From NCBI GenBank assembly GCA_049316905.1, contig JBMOJH010000018.1, forward strand, positions 1-41,436: DNA of 41,436 nt, written 5' to 3'. The DNA comes from CAIPVR01 sp049316905. GTDB lineage: Bacteria > Actinomycetota > Acidimicrobiia > Acidimicrobiales > Microtrichaceae. Each line of letters begins with the position of its first letter. The stretch's first letter is position 1. This document shows positions 15,651 to 23,766 of this stretch, piece after piece. Below the pieces are notes generated by a model. That model was not told the origin of the DNA. It saw only the letters and a list, made by a program, of their open reading frames with translations, and searched no databases. The position numbers and the translations under genes were made by a program.

Positions 15651-16502
15651 GTGGCGCCGGAGTCGGCGTCCGAGCCGCGTGGGGAGGACCTGTCGGCCGC
15701 ACGCGTCCTGCTGACCGGGGCCTCGGCGGGCATCGGGGCCGCGCTCGCACCGCTGCTGGCCGAGCGGTGTGCGACCCTCGCGCTGTGCGGGCGTGACCGC
15801 GACAAGCTCGACGCAGTGGCGGCGTGCTGCCGGGAGCTGAGGGCGGAGATCACCACCCACGCCGTGGACCTCGCCGATCCGGGGGCCGCGGAGGAGCTGG
15901 CCCGGTCCGTCGAGCGGCATGCCGGGGGGCTCGACGTGCTGGTCAACAACGCCGGTGCCCCGATGCGCCGGCGGGTGCCGCAGCTCACCGTCGACGAGCT
16001 GCGCCGGACGATGGCGACCAACTTCGAGTCTCCGGCCCGCATGACCATGGCCGTGCTGCCGGGGATGCTCGGGCGGGACCGCGGTGTGATCGTCAACGTG
16101 TCGAGCTTCGGCGGACGGGCTGCGATCCCGGCCGAGGCCGCCTACTGCGCGTCGAAGTTCGCACTCTGCGGCTGGAGCGAGTCGTTGGCCATGGACCTGT
16201 GGCACACCGGCGTGCGGGTCCACCTCGTGGTGCCCGGCGCCGTCGCCACCGAGATCTGGGACCGTCCCGGCAACGATCCGGCCCACTTCAGCGGGGAGCT
16301 CGAGCCGCCCGGCACCGTGGCCGCGGCCGTCCTGGCCCTCGTGGAGGGATCCGACCCGCGGTTCGAGGTGTACGTGCCCGATCTGAAGGCGATCGCCGAG
16401 TTCAAGACCTCCGCGATCGACGACTTCCTCGCCGGCGCCGTGGCGTTCGCCGACGCGGCCGACGCAGATGCCTCGGGCCCGGCCGGGACCGGGGCCGGGT
16501 AG
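15651..16502 (+). CDS. Short-chain dehydrogenase/reductase
   Basis: A 283-residue classical SDR: TGASAGIG (22-29), NNAG (99-102), the SS pair at 151-152, Y165 and K169 in YCASK. The GRDRDKLD segment after the second strand favours NADP(H). A GTG start at 15651, five nt after the upstream stop, implies co-transcription with the Hsd4A-like gene. The C-terminal ~90 residues (LVEGSDPRFEVYVPDLKAIAEF) resemble the DltE/DHRS7-like group of general SDRs. Substrate unknown. It converges with a 2-nt gap on the amidohydrolase ending at 16505. Confidence 0.85.
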   Translation: MAPESASEPRGEDLSAARVLLTGASAGIGAALAPLLAERCATLALCGRDRDKLDAVAACCRELRAEITTHAVDLADPGAAEELARSVERHAGGLDVLVNNAGAPMRRRVPQLTVDELRRTMATNFESPARMTMAVLPGMLGRDRGVIVNVSSFGGRAAIPAEAAYCASKFALCGWSESLAMDLWHTGVRVHLVVPGAVATEIWDRPGNDPAHFSGELEPPGTVAAAVLALVEGSDPRFEVYVPDLKAIAEFKTSAIDDFLAGAVAFADAADADASGPAGTGAG

Positions 16503-16504
16503 CG

Positions 16505-17368
16505 TCAGCAGCGGTAGACGCGCTCGGCGTTGGCGGCGAAGAGTCCGTCGACGGCGTCGTCATCGATTCCGGCGGCGACGGTGGCGTAGGCGGACCACAG
16601 TGCGTCGAGCGGCCCGTGGAGGCCGTCGACCGGGAAGTTGCTCGCGAACAGGCACCGCTCCGTGCCGAACGCCTCGATCGCCGGTTCCAGCCAGGGACGG
16701 AACGCCTCGGCGTCGACGGACCCGAGTGGCATCGCCAACCCCGAGAGTTTGCAGTGCACGTGGTCACCTGCGGCCGCGAGTGCGGCGATGCCTCCGAGCC
16801 AGAGAGCGCGCTCCTCGGCGTCGGCGGAGCGGGGCCAGCCGGTGTGCTCCACCACCACCGTCAGGTCCGGGTGGGCGGCCAGGCGCCGCGCCGCGTCCGC
16901 CAGTTGGTCGGGGTGCGCCATCAGCTCGAACACGAGCGCTCGCTCGGCGAGGGCGCGGAGCACGTCGTCGTGGGGGACCGGCGGCCCGCCCGGTGCCATG
17001 GGTCGCACGCCCCGGAACCGTCCTGCCGCCATCTGCTCGTCGATCAGGCCGACGGCCTCCGCCACGGACTCCGTGGCGGGCAGGCCGCCCACCACGGCGG
17101 CCGGGCCGTCCCCGGCCGCTGCCCGTCGGTCCAGCTCGAGGGTCTCGGCCACCGAGTGGCGACCGGTGGCCGCGGCCACGTTCACCAGCTTCACCACGTT
17201 CCAGTCGCCGGCCTCGGCCGCGTACGTGGCGGGGTCGAAACGGCGGGCCATGCCCGACACGTCGCCCATCCCGAGCTCCCGGCCCCCGCCGAGGTACGGG
17301 TACCAGTCGGTGCGAGCCGGGTCCCACAGGTGCACGTGCGCGTCGACGATGCGGGCGGGTGCGGTCAC
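16505..17368 (-). CDS. Amidohydrolase-2 family hydrolase (lactonase-like)
   Basis: A 287-residue metal-dependent TIM-barrel hydrolase of the amidohydrolase-2 family. The HxH metal motif is at 11-13 (DAHVHLWD), a later histidine is in EHTGW, and the end of the barrel reads FASNFPVDGL, typical of the L-fuconolactonase / 2-pyrone-4,6-dicarboxylate hydrolase branch. In that branch the usual reaction is hydrolysis of a lactone. GTG 17368 overlaps the upstream SDR stop (GTGA). As the last gene after a Baeyer-Villiger enzyme and an SDR, it is a reasonable candidate for opening the resulting lactone; this is inference. Confidence 0.85.
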   Translation of the reverse strand: MTAPARIVDAHVHLWDPARTDWYPYLGGGRELGMGDVSGMARRFDPATYAAEAGDWNVVKLVNVAAATGRHSVAETLELDRRAAAGDGPAAVVGGLPATESVAEAVGLIDEQMAAGRFRGVRPMAPGGPPVPHDDVLRALAERALVFELMAHPDQLADAARRLAAHPDLTVVVEHTGWPRSADAEERALWLGGIAALAAAGDHVHCKLSGLAMPLGSVDAEAFRPWLEPAIEAFGTERCLFASNFPVDGLHGPLDALWSAYATVAAGIDDDAVDGLFAANAERVYRC

Positions 17369-19038
17369 GGGTGCAACTCCTCGAGGACGTCGTCGAACCA
17401 GGCCGGGAGCGGGCCAGTGCCGACCACGGCGCTGCCCGTGGGTCGGGGGTGGCTCCGCAGTCCCGTCCACCCCGGGCCGACCACGAGCTCCGCTCCCGAC
17501 AACCCGGCGGCGGCCGGCGAGGTGGCCAGGCGTTGCACCAGGGGGGCGATGGTCGCGACCCGGTCCGGCGCCTCGGCGGCCACGACCATCACGGCCAGAC
17601 GGTCCTCGGTGGCCCCGCAGGCCGCCCGGGAGAGCTGTGCGAGCGCCTGGGCCCGGCTGCGACCGCCCGGGCTGCGGGCGTCGACGACGTGGACGAGCCG
17701 GAGGGACCCGCCCCGTTCCGCGACATCCTCGGCGGCGGCCCGGGCCCACGCGGCGTCGGTCCGGAGCCGGTCGCTGAGGCCTGCGTGATCGGACAGGACG
17801 GTCCACCAGTCGTGGCCGGCGTCGGCCGGACCGGACGTGGACGACACGACGACCATGATGTCGAGGCCCTCGGGGCGCGCCGCGGCGTCCCGGAGGACGG
17901 TGCGCGCCCGCTCGAAGCCCGAGCCGCCGGTCCCGCCACCGGCGATCCGTACGGCGATCCCGGCAGCGCCGAGTTGAGCCGAGATCGCGTCCACCGTGGC
18001 GGTGCCGCCGGGGCCGTCCTCCACCACCAACGCGGACCGGGGCGCGCGTGGCCCGGGTGCGGCCCGTTCGTCGCCCGTTCCGTCGTCGGTCGGGGCGAAC
18101 ACGGCGCCGAAGCGGGGGTTGGAACCGCCGGTCGTGGCCTGCGCGACCTCGGAGGCCGCGAGGGCCGGCAGCACCGCGTCGAGGACCGCGTCGAGCGGGG
18201 CGTTTCCGTCGGTGCGCGCCGCCTCGAGCAGCCGTGGCGGCGCCACCAGCGCCACCTCGGTGCCCCCGGCGAAGAGCACCTGACCCCGGAGCCGGTCGGG
18301 GCCGTGGCCCATGAGGTGCGCGGCCAACGGGGCGAGCTGCTCCGGCTCGGGCATGGACGCGAGCGACAGGCCGCCGGTGGCCGCGGCCCGGCCCCCGTTG
18401 CCCGCCGCCGGTGCGCGGCGCCCGAGGGCGGCGGTCACCATGCGGGTCATCGCGATCGGTGAGATCGCGTTGAGCACCACCCCGGCAGGGGCGACCCGTG
18501 CGAGCTGCCACGTGAGCGAGGCGACCGCTCGCTTGGCGCAGCTGTAGGCCCCCGCGTCGGCCGGTCGCCACCCCGATCCCGAGGTCACGCCGAGCACGTG
18601 GCCCCGCCCCGCCGCCGCCATCGCCGGCAGCGCGGCGGAGAGCATGTTGACGTAGCCGTCGAGGTGCACCGAGAGCACCGCGGCCCAATCCCCCTCCGTG
18701 CCCCGGGCGATGCCGGTCGGCCGGGTGATCCCGGCCACGTTCACGAGCCCGTCCACCCGGCCGTGGGTGTCGAGCAGTTCAGCGAACAGCGCGGCCACGG
18801 CCTCGCGGTCGGTCACGGAGGTGTTCGAGGCCACCGCGCTGCCACCCGCGGCGACGATCCGGCCGGCGGTCGTGTGCTCGGGTGCGGGCAGTTCCTCGGT
18901 GCCGTCCACCGACACCATGGGATCCACGGTGACCACGTGGTCGCCGCGGCGGCCGAGCTCCATGGCGATCGCGGCACCGATGCCGCTGCCGCCACCGGTG
19001 ACCACCACCACACGCCGCTCGGCGGCCGGGGCGGTCAT
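17365..19038 (-). CDS. Tandem SDR: active N-terminal SDR fused to a degenerate Rossmann domain
   Basis: A 557-residue protein, about twice the size of a normal SDR. Residues 1-270 form a classical SDR with TGGGSGIG (14-21), VNVAGITRP (in place of NNAG), the catalytic serine near 153-155 (TSGSG), Y165 and K169 in YSCAK. After a linker of about 60 residues, residues ~334-557 look like a second alpha/beta Rossmann unit (SALVVEDGPGG, then GLDIMVVVSSTSGP and LRLVHVVDAR) with no YxxxK and no TGxxxGxG. It is similar in layout to actinobacterial SDR proteins with an inactive second half. ATG 19038 overlaps the monooxygenase stop. Role inferred: oxidation of an alcohol to the ketone used by the neighbouring Baeyer-Villiger enzyme. 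Confidence 0.8.
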   Translation of the reverse strand: MTAPAAERRVVVVTGGGSGIGAAIAMELGRRGDHVVTVDPMVSVDGTEELPAPEHTTAGRIVAAGGSAVASNTSVTDREAVAALFAELLDTHGRVDGLVNVAGITRPTGIARGTEGDWAAVLSVHLDGYVNMLSAALPAMAAAGRGHVLGVTSGSGWRPADAGAYSCAKRAVASLTWQLARVAPAGVVLNAISPIAMTRMVTAALGRRAPAAGNGGRAAATGGLSLASMPEPEQLAPLAAHLMGHGPDRLRGQVLFAGGTEVALVAPPRLLEAARTDGNAPLDAVLDAVLPALAASEVAQATTGGSNPRFGAVFAPTDDGTGDERAAPGPRAPRSALVVEDGPGGTATVDAISAQLGAAGIAVRIAGGGTGGSGFERARTVLRDAAARPEGLDIMVVVSSTSGPADAGHDWWTVLSDHAGLSDRLRTDAAWARAAAEDVAERGGSLRLVHVVDARSPGGRSRAQALAQLSRAACGATEDRLAVMVVAAEAPDRVATIAPLVQRLATSPAAAGLSGAELVVGPGWTGLRSHPRPTGSAVVGTGPLPAWFDDVLEELHP

Positions 19039-20867
19039 CGGAGCTCGAGCCCGTCGAGGTCACCGGCGTCGAGCCACGCCCGCAGCAGGTCCCGGTACGC
19101 GAAGTAGTCCCCGAAGCCCCGACCGAAGTTCCCGTTGCGCGGGTTGAGCAGTTCGGGATGGCCCTCGTTGTTGATCCGCGACGGGGTGCAGGCCGCCATC
19201 ACCGCGCTGCCGTCGACGAACGAGGCGACGACCTTCCCGGTCCAGTCCTCCTCCGCCTCGGCCGTCACCTCGAACACCGGCGCACCACGGTCGACCAGCA
19301 TGCCGGCGGTGCGGCCGACGAACTCCGCTCCGAGCACCGCGAGCTGCGTGTAGTTGACCGTGACCACGGCCTGCTGGCCGGGTGCGGGCATGGCGAACAG
19401 GTTGGGGCACCCGCGGACCATCATCCCGAAGAGGCTGGAGGCCCCGTCGGCCCAGCGCTCGGCCAGGGTGAGCCCGTCCACGCCCACGATCGGGTGGCCG
19501 ACCCGACGGTGCAGCGGCGTGAGCTCGGCCTCGAAGCCGGTGGCGTAGACGATGCAGTCCACGTCGTACTGGTGGCCGTCGACCACCGGGCCCCGCTCGG
19601 TGACCCGGTCGATGCCCCCGGGGCAGTCCACGAGCGTGACGTTCGGGCGGTTGAAGGCGGACAGGTACTCGTCGTGGAAGCACGGCCGCTTGCACAGGTA
19701 GCGGTACCAGGGCTTGAGGTGCTCGGCGGTGTCGGGGTCGGCCACCAGTTCCTCGACCCGGCGCCGGTGCGCCTCCATGATCCCGTAGTCGATCGCCTCG
19801 GCCCGCCGGAGGAAGTCGCCGAAGCTCTCGTCGGGTGCCTTGCGCGGCGGGTTCTGCACCCTGGCGTAGTGGTGGGTCCAGCCGTCGTCGGTGAGGTCCT
19901 CGTCGACCGGTCGGCCCAGCATGACCGCCTGGAAGTTGTCCATGCGGCGCTGCTGCCACCCGGGCTCGAGGTGCTCGGCGAAGGAGGGATCGGTGGGTCG
20001 GTTGCCCCGCTCGCCGATCGCGGACGGCGTGCGCTGGAACACCAGCACGTGCCGGGCCGCCTCGGCGAGCGGCTCCACGCACTGGATCCCCGTGGCCCCG
20101 GTCCCGAGCACGGCCACGGTCCGTTCGCCGAGCTCCGTCATGGGGCTGCCGGGTCCACCGCCGGTGTAGGCGTAGTCCCATCGGGCGGAGTGGAAGGAGT
20201 GGCCGGCGAAGTCCTCCATCCCCTCGATCGTGGGCAGCTTGAGCAGGTTGAGGATCCCGGAGGCCAGCACGTAGTAGCGGGTGGAGATCCGGTCGCCGCG
20301 GTCGGTCTCCACGAGCCACCGCCCGCGTTCCTCGTCCCACGTCGCCCGCGTCACGCCCGTGTGGAACAGGGCGTCGCGTGCGAGGTCGTGGCGATCGGCG
20401 ACGGCCTGCAGGTGGGCGAGGATCTCCTCGCCCGACGCGTAGCGCCGCGTGGGCACGTAGCCCATCTCCTCCAGCAGGGGCAGGTAGATGTAGGACTCGA
20501 CGTCGCACATCACGCCCGGGTACCGGTTCCAGTACCACGTGCCGCCCACGCCCCCGGCCCGGTCGACGATGCGGAACCGGTCGACACCGGCCTTGCGGAG
20601 CTCGACGCCGACGAGCAGGCCGGCGATGCCGCCCCCGAGGATCACCACGTCGGTGTCGTCGTCGACCGGGTCCCGCTGCTGCTGCGGGGTGAACGGGTCG
20701 TCGCGGTAGCGGGCGAAGCGGTCGTCGTGGTCGAGGTCGCGGATGTCGGCACGGCCCTCGACGAGGCGCCTGTCGCGCTCGGCCAGGTACCTGGCCCGCA
20801 CGGCCTCGGGGTCGAACCCGTCCATCGGCGCCGTTGCGGCGCCCTCCTGTGGTTCCCGGCCCGTCAC
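19035..20867 (-). CDS. Type I Baeyer-Villiger monooxygenase (FAD, NADPH)
   Basis: A 610-residue flavoprotein monooxygenase. It has an FAD dinucleotide motif GGGIAG (78-83), the BVMO-specific GGTWYWNRYPG (108-118), the complete fingerprint FxGxxxHxxxWD at 220-231 (FAGHSFHSARWD), and an NADPH dinucleotide motif GTGATG (255-260). Such enzymes convert ketones to esters or lactones with O2. The ~70-residue N-terminal extension is like that of long-N-terminus BVMOs (cyclopentadecanone monooxygenase type), which accept large cyclic ketones. GTG 20867 starts 3 nt after the upstream gene; ATG 20825 is an alternative. It lies between two amidohydrolases and an SDR, suggesting a ring-cleavage unit. Confidence 0.92.
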   Translation of the reverse strand: MTGREPQEGAATAPMDGFDPEAVRARYLAERDRRLVEGRADIRDLDHDDRFARYRDDPFTPQQQRDPVDDDTDVVILGGGIAGLLVGVELRKAGVDRFRIVDRAGGVGGTWYWNRYPGVMCDVESYIYLPLLEEMGYVPTRRYASGEEILAHLQAVADRHDLARDALFHTGVTRATWDEERGRWLVETDRGDRISTRYYVLASGILNLLKLPTIEGMEDFAGHSFHSARWDYAYTGGGPGSPMTELGERTVAVLGTGATGIQCVEPLAEAARHVLVFQRTPSAIGERGNRPTDPSFAEHLEPGWQQRRMDNFQAVMLGRPVDEDLTDDGWTHHYARVQNPPRKAPDESFGDFLRRAEAIDYGIMEAHRRRVEELVADPDTAEHLKPWYRYLCKRPCFHDEYLSAFNRPNVTLVDCPGGIDRVTERGPVVDGHQYDVDCIVYATGFEAELTPLHRRVGHPIVGVDGLTLAERWADGASSLFGMMVRGCPNLFAMPAPGQQAVVTVNYTQLAVLGAEFVGRTAGMLVDRGAPVFEVTAEAEEDWTGKVVASFVDGSAVMAACTPSRINNEGHPELLNPRNGNFGRGFGDYFAYRDLLRAWLDAGDLDGLELR

Positions 20868-20870
20868 GCC

Positions 20871-22040
20871 CTACAGCTTCTTGGTCAGGGGGATCCGGTA
20901 CAAGCGCTCCCAGTTGGCGCCGCAGATCTTGACCTTCGACTCCTCGGCGATGTCGAGCTCGTCGAAGGTGTCCACGGCGTGGGGGAACTGGGAGTCGCCG
21001 TGCGGGTAGTCGGTGGAGAACACGACGTTGTCGTCGCCGAACCAGTCGAGGTACTGGACGCCCGTGCGCTCCTCGGCCTCGATGCTCACGAAGCACTGAC
21101 GGAGGAAGTACTCCGACGGCTTCATCGAGAGCTCGGCACCCTCGAACCAGCCGACCCACTCGTGGTGTTCGTCGAGGCGGTCGAGCACCCACGGGGCCCA
21201 GGAGCAGTTCCCCTCGAGCAGGCCCACCCGCAGGTCGGGGAAGCGCTCGAGCACGCCGCCGCCGCAGAGCGACACGGTGGTGAACTGGATCGCCAGCGGT
21301 TGGTTGAACGTGTGCCACAGCATCAGTTCGTCGAGACCGTGGCGGGCGAAGTCGGGGGTGAGTCTGGTCTGGCCGCCACCGTGGAACGTGAGCGGCACCC
21401 CGAGCCGCTGGATCTCCTCCCACAGCGGGTCGTAGGCCGGGTGGTGCCAGGGGCGGCGGTTGACCACGTTGGGGGAGAGGTACACCGCCCGGAAACCGAG
21501 TTCCTCCACGCAGCGCCGGGCCTCGACCACGGCGCCCTCCACGTCGTGGGGGGCCAGCATCGCGGCGCCGTACATGCGGTCCGGTGCGGAGGACACGAAG
21601 TCGCCGAGCCAGTCGTTGTAGGCCCGGGCGATGGCGGTGGCGAAGGTGGGCTCCAGGCCGTCGGGGCCCACGTGGTCGCTGGAGTCGAGGCCGAGCACGA
21701 ACAGGCCCCTCGACGGGAAGAGCACCGCCATGTCGAGGCCCTCCTTGTCCATCGCCCGCACCTGCGAGGCCGGATCCCAGCCGCTCGCCTCGGCCTCGGC
21801 GTAGACCTCCTCGTGCTCGTCACGCCACCCGGTCTTGCGTCCGTCGATGTACTGCGGGCGCACCGCCCCGAGGCGGAGCAGGACGTCGTTCTTCACCCGC
21901 ACGCGCATGTCGCGCTTCAGCTCGGTGAGGCCGACCGGTGCGGCGTGGCGGTACTCGGGGGCGATGTAGCGCTGCCAGAGGTCCGCGGGTTCCATCACGT
22001 GCAGGTCGCTGTCGGCGATCGGGTGGTCCCTCAGTGCCAT
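20871..22040 (-). CDS. Amidohydrolase-2 family metal-dependent hydrolase
   Basis: A 389-residue amidohydrolase-2 family protein. It opens with DSDLHVMEP (10-18), having one histidine of the HxH pair. It carries LTFHGGGQT near the middle and ends the barrel with STDYPHGDS, a pattern shared by actinobacterial hydrolases annotated near aromatic and sterol catabolism. Members include hydrolases and non-oxidative decarboxylases; the reaction here is not fixed. ATG 22040 has AGGAG five nt upstream; the in-frame ATG at 22139 would add an unconserved arginine-rich leader. A minus-strand TAGATT -10 at 22126-22131 predicts a ~80-nt 5' leader. Confidence 0.85.
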   Translation of the reverse strand: MALRDHPIADSDLHVMEPADLWQRYIAPEYRHAAPVGLTELKRDMRVRVKNDVLLRLGAVRPQYIDGRKTGWRDEHEEVYAEAEASGWDPASQVRAMDKEGLDMAVLFPSRGLFVLGLDSSDHVGPDGLEPTFATAIARAYNDWLGDFVSSAPDRMYGAAMLAPHDVEGAVVEARRCVEELGFRAVYLSPNVVNRRPWHHPAYDPLWEEIQRLGVPLTFHGGGQTRLTPDFARHGLDELMLWHTFNQPLAIQFTTVSLCGGGVLERFPDLRVGLLEGNCSWAPWVLDRLDEHHEWVGWFEGAELSMKPSEYFLRQCFVSIEAEERTGVQYLDWFGDDNVVFSTDYPHGDSQFPHAVDTFDELDIAEESKVKICGANWERLYRIPLTKKL

Positions 22041-22052
22041 CGTGACTCCTCT

Positions 22053-22080
22053 GGCTGTCGTGCTGGTCCGGCTGTCGTGC
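22053..22080. repeat. Direct repeat in the leader of the amidohydrolase operon
   Basis: The 11-mer GGCTGTCGTGC occurs at 22053-22063 and 22070-22080. Both copies are inside the predicted 5' leader of the gene starting at 22040 (minus strand), next to a very GC-rich self-complementary stretch at 22080-22108. It could be an RNA structure or a second protein-binding site. There is no match to a known riboswitch. Confidence 0.45.
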
Positions 22081-22125
22081 CGGCGTCGGGCCGGCGCCGC
22101 GCCGGTGGCGGTGTGCCCGCGATGC

Positions 22126-22131
22126 AATCTA
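22126..22131 (-). promoter_or_regulatory. -10 element TAGATT of the amidohydrolase-BVMO unit
   Basis: Minus-strand TAGATT embedded in the operator. Predicted start of transcription near 22119 gives a leader of about 80 nt with a normal AGGAG before ATG 22040, unlike the leaderless promoters. Confidence 0.45.
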
Positions 22132-22143
22132 ACAGGCATGTCA
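22130..22143. promoter_or_regulatory. Operator palindrome (minus-strand reading TGACATGCCTGTTA)
   Basis: Copy of the shared motif at the boundary between the LLM gene stop and the amidohydrolase-BVMO unit, giving an internal regulated promoter in the long minus-strand gene run. Confidence 0.65.
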
Positions 22144-23016
22144 TGTTCGGGCGTCGTCGGGTCCGGCCGGATCGTGCAGCTCGGCGAGCGCCTCGAGGCA
22201 CTCGAGGTAGTGCGCGAGCGAGTGGTGGGCGAATCGCGGGTGGGCGATGGTCGCCCCGCACGCCGCCGTCGAGGCGAGCACCTCGCAGGCGCGCTCTGGC
22301 CCGCCGAGCGGGTCGACGGACGCGACCGTCGGCAGGACCACCTCGAAGCCGGCGGGCGGCTCCACCCGCTCGAGCCAGGTGCGCACCTGCTCGCCGGTGA
22401 CCGCGAACGGGTTCCATCCGTCGGCCAGCGTCACCGCCCGCCGCAGCGAGCGCAGGGTGCGGCCCCCGACCCAGATCGGTACCCGGTCCTGCACGGCGGT
22501 GGGATCGATGACGAGGCCCTCGAAGCGGAGGTGTTCCCCCCGGAACGACGGCTCGGGCTCGGACATGGCGGCGCGGAGCGCCCGGAGCGCCTCGTCCGCG
22601 CGGGGCCCGCGGTCGTCGAACGGCACGCCGAGCAGGTCGAACTCCTCGCGCAGGCTCCCGACGCCGACACCGAGCACGAGCCGGCCCCCGCTGACGACGT
22701 CGAGCGTGCCGTAGCGCTTCGCGATCGCGAGCGGGTGGTGGTACCCGAGCACGAGCACGTGGGTGGCGAGCCGGATGCGGGTGGTGCGCGCCGCCAGGTA
22801 GCCGAAGGTGGCCAGCGGGTCCCAGTACCGGGCTCCCCGCCGGCCGACCTCGGTAGCGGGGATCCCGACGTGCTCGCTGCAGGTGAGGTGGTGGTAACCG
22901 AGGCGGTCCGCCGTCACGGCCACGGCGGCCAGGTCGTCGATCGTGGCGTTGCGTTCCCACTCGCCGTGGGTCGCGGGGTGGAACGTCACGACCGGCGAGA
23001 GCACGGCGAGCTTCAC
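22141..23016 (-). CDS. LLM-class flavin/F420-dependent oxidoreductase
   Basis: A 291-residue luciferase-like monooxygenase-family protein. Family features: YHHLTCSEHVGIP, DPLATFGYLAARTTRIRLATHVLVL, LDVVSGGRLVLGVGVGSL with EEFDLLGVPF, and PIWVGGRTLRSLRRAV. In actinobacteria this subgroup usually uses coenzyme F420; a related gene (Rv3520c) lies in the M. tuberculosis cholesterol region. The reaction is unknown. GTG 23016 overlaps the upstream stop (GTGA). Its stop overlaps the palindromic operator of the next transcription unit (22130-22143). Confidence 0.87.
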   Translation of the reverse strand: MKLAVLSPVVTFHPATHGEWERNATIDDLAAVAVTADRLGYHHLTCSEHVGIPATEVGRRGARYWDPLATFGYLAARTTRIRLATHVLVLGYHHPLAIAKRYGTLDVVSGGRLVLGVGVGSLREEFDLLGVPFDDRGPRADEALRALRAAMSEPEPSFRGEHLRFEGLVIDPTAVQDRVPIWVGGRTLRSLRRAVTLADGWNPFAVTGEQVRTWLERVEPPAGFEVVLPTVASVDPLGGPERACEVLASTAACGATIAHPRFAHHSLAHYLECLEALAELHDPAGPDDART

Positions 23017-23753
23017 GGCCACACCTCCCAGTGGGCCATCGACCGGAGCGGCCCGGCGAACAGCGGCCGCACCGCACCGCTGCTCCACCGCTCCCCGAGG
23101 AGGCCGGCCGCGCGCCGGGTGGTCGCGACGGGGTCGCCGTCGAGGTACACGACCGTGACGACGGCGTCGTCGCCGTCGATCCGGTCCGGGAGCCGCCACA
23201 GGTCGTTGCTGCGGTAGAGGGCCGCGCCGGCGATCCCCTCCACGTCGAGCAGGGCGGGCAGGTGTTCCCGATGGAGCCACCGCAGCCAGGCGTCGACGCC
23301 GTCGCCGGGTTCCTCGGCGCCCGGTTCCTCGACGACGAACAGGATCCCCCGGTGGGGCCGGAACGCGATGACCTCGGGGGACACGAGGGCGCTCGGCGCG
23401 GCGTACCAGCGGAGATGGGCCAGCATCCGCAACCCCAGCGAGGGGCGTCGCTCGGGGAAGCGGCCGAGCCGGTCGAGACGCCGGCCGAGCTGCATGAACT
23501 CGGCGAAGGTCGGTTCCACCGGGTCGGTCACGTAGTACTGCACCAGGTTCGCGGTGTCGCCGAGCGGAGCGTCGTCGACGATGCGCTCGGCGAGCAGGTC
23601 GGGCTCGGCCGTCCACCGGTGGGCGAGCACCACCCCGGGGATCCCGTACTGCTCCGGCATGTGGTCGAGCAGATGCCACCGCAGGTAACTGCCGTCGTCG
23701 TCGGCCGGTGCGGGGGGTGTCAGGCTGAAGATGCCGGCGCGCACGGGCTGCAC
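23013..23753 (-). CDS. Two-repeat EthD-like (dimeric alpha/beta-barrel) protein
   Basis: A 246-residue protein without a clear enzyme signature. It contains two related segments: YLRWHLLDHMPEQYGIPG (23-40) and WLRWLHREHLPALLDVEG (156-173), each followed by a strand ending in HRW or YRS. This duplication resembles fused EthD/dimeric alpha-beta barrel modules found in catabolic operons. GTG 23753 is chosen as the first start after the upstream stop; GTG 23744 is an alternative. It overlaps the LLM gene by 4 nt and follows the CMD-like gene by 13 nt. No function is assigned. Confidence 0.65.
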   Translation of the reverse strand: MQPVRAGIFSLTPPAPADDDGSYLRWHLLDHMPEQYGIPGVVLAHRWTAEPDLLAERIVDDAPLGDTANLVQYYVTDPVEPTFAEFMQLGRRLDRLGRFPERRPSLGLRMLAHLRWYAAPSALVSPEVIAFRPHRGILFVVEEPGAEEPGDGVDAWLRWLHREHLPALLDVEGIAGAALYRSNDLWRLPDRIDGDDAVVTVVYLDGDPVATTRRAAGLLGERWSSGAVRPLFAGPLRSMAHWEVWP

Positions 23754-23766
23754 GGTGCCGCCGTCC

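Noticed and set aside
22041..22139. N-terminal extension of the amidohydrolase to ATG 22139
   Set aside because: The added residues are arginine-rich and not like the family. ATG 22040 has AGGAG, and the extension would run through the promoter and operator.
19158..22400. A 1080-codon open frame on the plus strand (and similar long frames opposite other genes, such as 19060-21423 minus and 4363-6498 plus)
   Set aside because: These are shadow frames of genes with strong G/C third-position bias. They are rich in R, G, P, H and A, have no recognisable domain, and lie opposite or out of frame with genes bearing clear motifs.
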